From an uncultured Bacteroidales bacterium (GTDB lineage: Bacteria > Bacteroidota > Bacteroidia > Bacteroidales > Muribaculaceae): DNA of 14,402 bases. Under the pieces are notes generated by a model, which had not been told where the DNA came from, did no database searches, and saw only the letters and a list, made by a program, of their open reading frames with translations. Shown one piece after another: positions 1-5,100 of this stretch. A program made the translations under genes and the position numbers. Location of the stretch: positions 1 through 14,402 of the forward strand of contig UQMZ01000063.1 in NCBI GenBank assembly GCA_900542185.1, written 5' to 3'. Within the stretch, counting starts at the first letter, position 1, and each line of letters starts with the position of its first letter.

Positions 1-32
1 CTCTTATTTTGTCATTATCTGATTGGACTCTG

Positions 33-40
33 CAAAGGTA
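33..40 (-). promoter_or_regulatory. Possible -7 promoter element for a gene beyond the left edge
   Basis: On the minus strand the bases read TACCTTTG, matching the Bacteroidetes -7 consensus TAnnTTTG, and continue with CAGAGTCC. No clear TTG -33 element is seen at the usual 19-20 nt upstream. If functional it would transcribe leftward, out of the window, so its target is unseen. Confidence 0.35.
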
Positions 41-78
41 AGAGAGGTTGTTTCTCATTAACCCCATGATGGACGGCG

Positions 79-152
79 ACAGAGACAGCTGGCACCGGCC
101 TTCGTGGGGACAGACCGGTGCGACACAGCTTGGTCGGAGACCATGTCTCTGT
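79..152. other. Nested inverted repeats, possible three-way junction
   Basis: Three helices can be drawn directly from the sequence. A closing 9-bp helix pairs ACAGAGACA (79-87) with TGTCTCTGT (144-152). A 7-bp helix pairs GCACCGG (92-98) with CCGGTGC (115-121). A 5-bp helix pairs TGGTC (131-135) with GACCA (139-143), directly next to the closing helix. The pairings nest without conflict and form a three-way junction on paper. I recognise no RNA family, and no promoter that would clearly transcribe it is visible, so it is listed as structure only. Confidence 0.35.
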
Positions 153-176
153 ACTTACCGACGCGATAGATGACTA

Positions 177-209
177 AAGGCGCCACGGAACGAAGGTCCG
201 TGACGCCTT
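177..209 (-). terminator. Putative terminator hairpin downstream of the PepSY-like gene
   Basis: Read on the minus strand, a 13-bp stem (AAGGCGTCACGGA with TCCGTGGCGCCTT, one G-U pair) closes a 7-nt loop. The arms are 177-189 and 197-209. It lies about 110 nt past the stop codon of the minus-strand PepSY-like gene. The pair that is G-U on the minus strand is a C-A mismatch on the plus strand, which favours a minus-strand RNA. The T-run after the stem is only three bases, so termination may be weak. Confidence 0.5.
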
Positions 210-237
210 GGGTTAATGCGTATTTCAATAGACTGTG

Positions 238-258
238 GCTGAGACTCGAAGTCTCAGC
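238..258. repeat. Perfect 9-bp inverted repeat with 3-nt loop
   Basis: GCTGAGACT (238-246), the loop CGA, then AGTCTCAGC (250-258) form a perfect hairpin. No T-run follows on either strand, so it is not a classical Rho-independent terminator. It lies 61 nt past the stop codon of the PepSY-like gene on its transcript and may stabilise the 3' end of that RNA. Confidence 0.5.
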
Positions 259-268
259 TGAGGCTGTA

Positions 269-334
269 AGTATTCGATAGCTTCAGCCGTCAGTCTTCGA
301 TGGCTTCTGTTCCGTTACTTAGTCTTCGATGGCT
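269..334 (-). repeat. Three degenerate copies of the PepSY-like gene's last codons
   Basis: The 14-base word AGTCTTCGATGGCT occurs at 292-305 and 321-334, with a diverged copy (AGTATTCGATAGCT, two changes) at 269-282. On the minus strand the 321-334 copy encodes the C-terminal residues A-I-E-D up to the TAA stop (319-321). The middle copy reads the same four codons followed by TGA. The offsets are 29 and 23 nt, so the copies lie in different frames. This looks like short duplication of the gene's 3' end. Confidence 0.6.
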
Positions 335-825
335 ATCAGTGTGCCGTTCAGGTCGAAGATGTAGGTGTCGGGACCTTCGATGCCGATCTCGACTTCAACG
401 GCCCGGCCTTTGCGGAACTCTACCGACTCCACTTTGTTCGCATATCCATCCTTCACCAGACGGTTGTATGCTCCGTGGTGCAGCAGATCCTTCACTACCG
501 ACTGTGCCAGATATGCGTTGTCGGGAGCGTCAATCTCCAGCACCTCACCCTTCCTGTTGAAGTCAATGTCAATGCCGTTGGCCAATTCGACTTCATACTG
601 ACCCTTGGCAAAGTATTGCTCGCATTTCGACACGGCCGTGCCTTTGAAATGCTTGTCCACGAACTTGCGTGCCTTTTCGGGAATCTTGTTATAGTTTTGC
701 GATCCGGCCATTGCGATGCCCGGCATACCGTTGTTTATCTGAGGTTCCGCCTGGGCGGTAACAGTCACGCCGGCCAGCATGATCACAGCCGCCGATGCCA
801 AGGAGAGGAATAAATTCTTTTTCAT
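319..825 (-). CDS. Secreted PepSY-like (BLIP-fold) protein
   Basis: The 168-residue protein begins with a signal peptide (K2-K3, hydrophobic stretch about 5-22, likely cut near T-A-Q-A at 23-26), so it should reach the periplasm or beyond. The mature part has two similar halves. Residues about 48-100 contain a helix rich in K/A/F, then F-A-K-G-Q-Y-E-V-E-L and D-I-D-F-N-R-K-G-E. Residues about 107-168 contain V-E-F-R-K-G-R-A-V-E-V-E-I and Y-I-F-D-L-N-G-T-L. This helix plus paired-strand pattern is typical of the Bacteroidetes PepSY-like/DUF2874 family. The biochemical role of these proteins is not established; inhibitory or envelope functions have been suggested from fold. It reads in the same direction as the fructokinase operon but is separated by 122 nt and a hairpin, so it is probably not part of the PUL. 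Confidence 0.8.
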   Translation of the reverse strand: MKKNLFLSLASAAVIMLAGVTVTAQAEPQINNGMPGIAMAGSQNYNKIPEKARKFVDKHFKGTAVSKCEQYFAKGQYEVELANGIDIDFNRKGEVLEIDAPDNAYLAQSVVKDLLHHGAYNRLVKDGYANKVESVEFRKGRAVEVEIGIEGPDTYIFDLNGTLIAIED

Positions 826-835
826 AACGAATCAA

Positions 836-868
836 GTATTAAAAACCGGAGCCTACCCGACCCCGGTT
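836..868 (-). terminator. Rho-independent terminator of the fructokinase operon, or leader hairpin
   Basis: On the minus strand AACCGGGG (868-861) pairs with CTCCGGTT (851-844), giving 8 pairs including one G-U, around a 9-nt loop. A T-run (845-841) and AATAC follow. It lies 80 nt past the fructokinase stop and ends about 11 nt before the ATG of the PepSY-like gene. The simplest reading is the terminator of the GH32-transporter-kinase operon. Its closeness to the next start codon also allows a regulatory leader hairpin. Confidence 0.55.
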
Positions 869-947
869 ACAATAACAACATTCCTATTCAACTAAAGTTC
901 AAATCCAACTGTCCGACCCTGGCGTAAAATTGTATATGGGCAGAGTC

Positions 948-1826
948 TCAGTCGGTCAGTTCGGCGGGCAGTATGGGCATGGCGCCCTTCCTCGTGCAGA
1001 CGTATGCGGATGTCTGTACGGCACGTGAATGCGCCTCCTGCACGCTCCTGCCCTTCAGTATCGAGGCTATGAACGCGGCGGTGAAGCTGTCGCCGGCGCC
1101 CACCGTATCGGCCACTTCCACCTTGGGCGTGGGCTGGAACGACACGTTGCCCGGCGTGAACACATAGCTACCGTTGATGCCGCACGTCAGTATCAGCATC
1201 TTCAGGTTGTACTTGCCAAGCAGAATCCAGCACTTGTCCTGCAGGTCAATGCCGGGATAGCCGAACATGCGACTCACGGTCACCAGTTCCTCGTCATTGA
1301 TCTTCAATATATTGCAGCGCGACATGGAATTACACAGTATCTCCTTGTTGTAGAATCCCTGACGCAGGTTCACGTCAAACACCACCAGGCTGTCGTCACT
1401 CTGCGGCATCGCGTCCAGGAACCGGTTGATGGTGTCGCGCGACACCACGTTGCGCTGTGCCAGCGAGCCGAAGCATACGGCCTTCGTTCTTTTTGCAAGC
1501 GCTTCAAGGCTATCGGTATAAGGGATATTGTCCCACGCCACGTTCTCCTTGATGTCGTACTGGGGGATGCCGGCCTGGTCTATCTCCACCTGCACCGTAC
1601 CGGTGGGATACGGCACCTCGGCTATCAGCTGGTTCAGACCCTTGGAGGTGAAGTTTTCCACAATCTCCTTGCCTAAGGCATCGTCGCCCACGGCGCTCAC
1701 CACGTAGCCGGGTAGCCCGAACTGCGACACATGATATGCGAAATTGGCCGGTGCGCCTCCTATTTTCTTACCTTCGGGCAGAACGTCCCACAGGGCCTCC
1801 CCCATTCCTACTACTATATCATTCAT
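948..1826 (-). CDS. Fructokinase, PfkB (ribokinase) family
   Basis: This cytoplasmic sugar kinase of 292 residues phosphorylates fructose with ATP, giving fructose-6-phosphate for glycolysis. The PfkB signatures are visible. G-G-A-P-A-N-F-A (23-30) is the sugar-binding motif near the N-terminus. D-T-V-G-A-G-D-S-F (240-248) is the anion-hole and catalytic motif, with D246 as the expected general base. D-V-N-L-R near the middle is also typical of fructokinases. The length matches the family. It is the last gene of a minus-strand operon, starting 24 nt after the transporter stop, and corresponds in position and type to BT1757 of the B. thetaiotaomicron fructan locus. Substrate assignment rests on family plus context; other ketohexoses cannot be excluded. 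Confidence 0.92.
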   Translation of the reverse strand: MNDIVVGMGEALWDVLPEGKKIGGAPANFAYHVSQFGLPGYVVSAVGDDALGKEIVENFTSKGLNQLIAEVPYPTGTVQVEIDQAGIPQYDIKENVAWDNIPYTDSLEALAKRTKAVCFGSLAQRNVVSRDTINRFLDAMPQSDDSLVVFDVNLRQGFYNKEILCNSMSRCNILKINDEELVTVSRMFGYPGIDLQDKCWILLGKYNLKMLILTCGINGSYVFTPGNVSFQPTPKVEVADTVGAGDSFTAAFIASILKGRSVQEAHSRAVQTSAYVCTRKGAMPILPAELTD

Positions 1827-1850
1827 AATGGCATTATATTTTCAAAGTTA

Positions 1851-3035
1851 TTATATTTTTCTAATCTTCAACGTGTAATACATCAGGTAAATCACCCCTA
1901 CGGTCATGACGGCCACTGCACCGGCCTGACCGAGAGCGTCGGCCGCATAACCCATCGCGAGCGGGAAAACGGTGCCACCGAACAGACCCATGATCATCAG
2001 GCCGGACACCTCGTTGCGCTCGTTGGGCGTGTACATCAACGCCTGCGAAAACACTACCGAGAATATATTGGAGTTGCCGAAGCCAATCAGGCCGATTCCC
2101 ACATAAAGCGGAGCGAGCGTGTTGCATACAAACAGTATGACCATTCCGGCCAGCATCATCGCCACGCTGACGGCGAAGAACAGTTTTGGAGACATGGAAC
2201 GCAGTATGAAGGCGCCGAGGAAACATCCCGCCGTACGGAATATGAAATATACGCTTGTGGCGAATCCGGCCTCCTCCAAGGGAAGTCCCAGACGCTCCAT
2301 GATGATTTTCGGAGCCGTGGTGTTGGTGCCCACGTCGATGCCCACATGGCACATGATTCCGAGGAAGCAAAGGAATATGAACGGCTTGCCAAGCAGTCGC
2401 AGACATTCCACGATACCTGTGGCCTTGTCGGGCTTTTCCTCGTCGATGGGAGTGGCTGCCAACAGAGATATTGACAGGAAACTTATCACCGCGTAAATCA
2501 CGAACAGCGCGCGCCAGCCCAGTCCGAACGTAGGCATCATCGTAGTCGCGCCCCACGCCGCGATGATGGGGGCAAGGAATGAGGCGATAGCCTTGACGAA
2601 CTGACCGAACGTAAGAGTGGATGCCAGTTTGTCGCCGCTGATCAGATTGCTCACCAGCGGATTGAGCGACGTCTGCATTATGGCGTTGCCTATGCCTAAC
2701 AGCGAGAACGAGATAAGCATCACTGCATAGCTGTCGCCGAACGCCGGAATGAACAGCGACACCGCCGTCACTATCAGGCTTATCAGCACCGTATTCTTAC
2801 GCCCTATCTTATTCATCAGCATTCCCGTCGGCACGGAGAAAATCAGGAACCAGAAGAACACCAGCGAGGGGAACAGGTTGGCCTGCGAATCGGTAAGGCC
2901 CAGGTCCTTCTGCACATAGTTGGATGCCGTTCCCACCAGGTCCACGAAGCCCATGGCGAAAAAGCACAGCATCACCGGGACCATCCGGGCTATGTAGCTC
3001 TTTTTATTGGCCGTTATGGTTTGTGTTATATCCAT
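1851..3035 (-). CDS. MFS sugar permease, FucP-like, probable fructose transporter
   Basis: The 394-residue polytopic inner-membrane protein has a pattern of about 12 hydrophobic segments. The major-facilitator motif between helices 2 and 3 is visible as G-M-L-M-N-K-I-G-R-K (71-80). A central hydrophilic loop around 205-220 (A-T-P-I-D-E-E-K-P-D-K) divides the two halves. The first helix carries an acidic residue (D32), as in FucP-type proton symporters. It lies between a fructan hydrolase and a fructokinase with 24-nt gaps on both sides. This context, matching BT1758, predicts import of free fructose (or short fructo-oligosaccharides) from periplasm to cytoplasm. The ATG at 3035 precedes a short hydrophilic N-terminus, normal for this family. 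Confidence 0.88.
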   Translation of the reverse strand: MDITQTITANKKSYIARMVPVMLCFFAMGFVDLVGTASNYVQKDLGLTDSQANLFPSLVFFWFLIFSVPTGMLMNKIGRKNTVLISLIVTAVSLFIPAFGDSYAVMLISFSLLGIGNAIMQTSLNPLVSNLISGDKLASTLTFGQFVKAIASFLAPIIAAWGATTMMPTFGLGWRALFVIYAVISFLSISLLAATPIDEEKPDKATGIVECLRLLGKPFIFLCFLGIMCHVGIDVGTNTTAPKIIMERLGLPLEEAGFATSVYFIFRTAGCFLGAFILRSMSPKLFFAVSVAMMLAGMVILFVCNTLAPLYVGIGLIGFGNSNIFSVVFSQALMYTPNERNEVSGLMIMGLFGGTVFPLAMGYAADALGQAGAVAVMTVGVIYLMYYTLKIRKI

Positions 3036-3059
3036 AATTATGATTTATTCTTTTTATAA

Positions 3060-4886
3060 TTAATTATTCTTGATTTCATACACTTTCAGGTTGCGCACCT
3101 TAGCCTTTCCGTCGCGCGCCTTCACCGTCAGCTGCGAATACGGGTCGTCGGGGAACACCAAGTTGGTCATCACCGAGCGGCCGTCGTCGGCAAACACCTC
3201 CATGCTGCAGCGGTCCACGAATATCCTGAGTTTCAACATACCGTTGTCAGAATAAAGCGGAGCCACAGTTACTGCTGGGAAATCCTGACTGAAGTCCGTT
3301 ATGCCGCTCTCGCGACGGTCGAACGCGAGCCTGTTTCCGGCCACATCGTATGTCAGCAACACCTTCTGGCCTTTGGCATTGTTGAGACATATCTCGACCT
3401 CCCGGCAGCGTTCGGGCTGTATTTCCATGTCGATCTCGCACAGTTCCGGAATGCCGAAGGTCATTCCCTTTGCACCGACAGTCGCTTTGCCTGTAGATTT
3501 AACCAACTTGCCGCGCAACATGTCCACCTCGGGCGAAGGGGCAGATGCAAGATATATTTCACCGTCTTTGGCGCGGAACAGGCTCATATCGCGCGGCAGC
3601 GTGTTCGCGCTGCGATACTGCATGGTGGGCACATCCGCAGCGTACTGCCAGTTGCTCATCCAGCCCAATATCGTGCGTCGTCCGTCAGGCGCGTCACTGA
3701 AACTTACCGACGCATAATTGTCCTTGCCGTAGTCCATCCATTTGGTCGGAACCTTACCGCTCGCATCCGTATCGGCCTTGAATGTCTTGCCGTCGAAATC
3801 GCCGACAAAATACTGTGTCGCGCTACCGCCGAAAGGCCCTCCGGGATTTATGTTGCAGATAAGCACCCATTTCTGTTCGTCGGTGCCTTCCACCTTCAGC
3901 GGGAACAGGTCGGGACATTCCCATACGCCGTCCTGCGCGCCCAGTCCCTGGCCGAATTTGCTTTGCAATGTCCATGCCTTCATATCGGGCGACGTGAATA
4001 TCAGCATTTCGTGATCCAGCGGATGCGCCAGTATCAAGGTCCATGTCTTCGTGTCAGGATTCCAGAACATATTAGGATCGCGGGCCTCACTCTCCAGCGC
4101 TAATGTCGGATTACCCGGGTATATGCTGAAAGTCTCGCCGTTGTCCGTGCTGTACGCCAGGCTTTGCACCTGACTCACGCCGGCCGAGGTGTACATGGCC
4201 AGCACGGCATCCTTGCCGAAGCCGGCACTGTCCTCCGTATCGACGGCACTGCTGCCGCTGAACACCGTTCCCAACCCGTTGGGCTCTATCGCCGCCGGAT
4301 GGTGCTCCCAGTTCACCAGGTCCTTGGACGAGGAATGACCCCATGTCATGTTCTGCCATTTCGATCCGTACGGATTCCACTGGTAGTACAGATGCCACAC
4401 GCCATCCTTGTAAAACATTCCGTTCGGATCGTTCATCCAGCCGTACAGCGGCGTGTGATGATACGCCGAACGGTATTTCTCGCGGTTGGCGGTATCGAAC
4501 GTGTCCGAAACGGTGAAACTATTCCAGCACACATCCTCCTTGGCCTCGCGGACAGTGGAACGGTTCTGCGTAGTGACGATGTTCAGCACCACGTCATGGC
4601 CCTTGTACCTTGCTATGTCTAGAGGCACTGTGTAGTCCACCTTTGACTTGGCCAGCCTTACATATATGGTGCGGTCAAGTTTCCCGTCCACCAGGACGTT
4701 GACCGTCGCGTCATCGTTCGACTCCTGTACGGGCATCAGCAGATATTTCCCGTCGCCTGTGACACGCACCAGCGTATTGTTCGTTCCAAGATGATTCACT
4801 TCGACTCCGGCTGCATTCAGCACGAATGTCCCCATCATGCCGGCCGTCACCAACGATGTCTTTATTATCCCGATCAAGTTGTTCAT
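3060..4886 (-). CDS. Periplasmic GH32 fructan hydrolase with N-terminal DUF4980 domain
   Basis: This enzyme is predicted to hydrolyse beta-fructosyl linkages in levan- or inulin-type oligosaccharides and release fructose. With the chosen ATG (4886) it has 608 residues. A signal peptide without a lipobox (about 1-27, ending L-N-A-A-G) is followed by a DUF4980-like beta domain (about 28-125), the GH32 five-bladed propeller (about 138-435) and a C-terminal beta-sandwich. The GH32 catalytic triad is intact: W-M-N-D-P-N-G (nucleophile D153), A-R-D-P-N (transition-state stabiliser D270) and W-E-C-P-D (acid/base E323). The reading frame is open upstream to 4961, but the promoter at 4945-4974 lies inside that extension. 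A second possible ATG at 4907 would add seven residues ahead of the signal peptide. The gene leads the GH32-transporter-kinase operon and parallels BT1759. Exo or endo mode is not decidable here; periplasmic location suggests exo. Confidence 0.92.
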   Translation of the reverse strand: MNNLIGIIKTSLVTAGMMGTFVLNAAGVEVNHLGTNNTLVRVTGDGKYLLMPVQESNDDATVNVLVDGKLDRTIYVRLAKSKVDYTVPLDIARYKGHDVVLNIVTTQNRSTVREAKEDVCWNSFTVSDTFDTANREKYRSAYHHTPLYGWMNDPNGMFYKDGVWHLYYQWNPYGSKWQNMTWGHSSSKDLVNWEHHPAAIEPNGLGTVFSGSSAVDTEDSAGFGKDAVLAMYTSAGVSQVQSLAYSTDNGETFSIYPGNPTLALESEARDPNMFWNPDTKTWTLILAHPLDHEMLIFTSPDMKAWTLQSKFGQGLGAQDGVWECPDLFPLKVEGTDEQKWVLICNINPGGPFGGSATQYFVGDFDGKTFKADTDASGKVPTKWMDYGKDNYASVSFSDAPDGRRTILGWMSNWQYAADVPTMQYRSANTLPRDMSLFRAKDGEIYLASAPSPEVDMLRGKLVKSTGKATVGAKGMTFGIPELCEIDMEIQPERCREVEICLNNAKGQKVLLTYDVAGNRLAFDRRESGITDFSQDFPAVTVAPLYSDNGMLKLRIFVDRCSMEVFADDGRSVMTNLVFPDDPYSQLTVKARDGKAKVRNLKVYEIKNN

Positions 4887-4944
4887 GTTGTTGATTTTTT
4901 CAGTCATACACCCGGTGTAAATCCTGTCCGCCGGGTTTCCGTTG

Positions 4945-4974
4945 CAAAAATACATAAACACTCCATGATAGCAA
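4945..4974 (-). promoter_or_regulatory. Promoter of the GH32-transporter-fructokinase operon
   Basis: On the minus strand TTG (4974-4972) is followed after exactly 19 nt by TATTTTTG (4952-4945). This matches the Bacteroidetes consensus of a -33 TTG and a -7 TAnnTTTG. Transcription would begin near 4938-4940, giving a leader of about 50 nt to the ATG at 4886. The site rules out the longest open frame (ATG at 4961) as the real start of the GH32 gene. Confidence 0.7.
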
Positions 4975-4999
4975 TATTAATTTTAGGTCAAAGAGTATC

Positions 5000-5024
5000 A
5001 AAAATGTTGCAGCGCTACATTTTT
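5000..5024. promoter_or_regulatory. Candidate regulator-binding dyad in the divergent control region
   Basis: AAAAATGT (5000-5007) and ACATTTTT (5017-5024) are perfect inverted arms around a 9-nt centre, and the symmetry continues through a G-C step on each side (10 of 11 positions). The site lies between the GH32 operon promoter and the regulator gene, about 25 nt upstream of the GH32 -33 element. Its left part, AAAAATGTTGCA (5000-5011), is repeated exactly at 7847-7858 ahead of susC. A plausible ligand is the AraC-type output domain of the adjacent regulator; this is inference. Confidence 0.45.
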
Positions 5025-5059
5025 ATAACCGAATGCACTAATATTTAAATTATTATGAC

Positions 5060-5067
5060 TAAATTTG
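5060..5067 (+). promoter_or_regulatory. Possible -7 element for the regulator gene
   Basis: TAAATTTG matches TAnnTTTG and lies 33 nt before the ATG at 5101. No TTG is present at the normal -33 spacing, and the upstream DNA is simply AT-rich. This suggests a weak or activator-dependent promoter. Confidence 0.45.
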
Positions 5068-5100
5068 TGTGCGAATTAACCTAATGACCTGCATATAAAT

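Larger units (their letters stand above)
1..318. other. Gene-free left flank with hairpins
   Basis: No convincing coding sequence is seen on either strand. The stretch holds a possible minus-strand promoter (33-40), a nested inverted-repeat structure (79-152), a strong hairpin resembling a minus-strand terminator (177-209), a perfect 9-bp inverted repeat (238-258) and the outer copies of a short degenerate repeat (269-305). It most likely separates the PepSY-like gene on its right from a minus-strand gene beyond the left edge. Confidence 0.6.

Noticed and set aside
1..11. CTCTTAT at the left edge, resembling part of the Tn5 mosaic end
   Set aside because: Only seven bases match and the following bases (TTTGTC) diverge from the mosaic end, so this is not adapter.
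300..813. Plus-strand frames opposite the PepSY-like gene
   Set aside because: The minus-strand gene has a signal peptide and a two-repeat domain; the plus-strand translations are cysteine-, arginine- or serine-rich and resemble nothing.
3847..3856. ATGTTGCA inside the GH32 gene as another operator copy
   Set aside because: It is in coding sequence without the flanking A-tract, and the seven-base core also appears in other genes by chance.
4887..4961. 25-codon N-terminal extension of the GH32 gene (ATG at 4961)
   Set aside because: The extension crosses a well-spaced promoter (4945-4974) and would bury the signal peptide behind a hydrophilic segment. ATG 4886 (or 4907) fits better.
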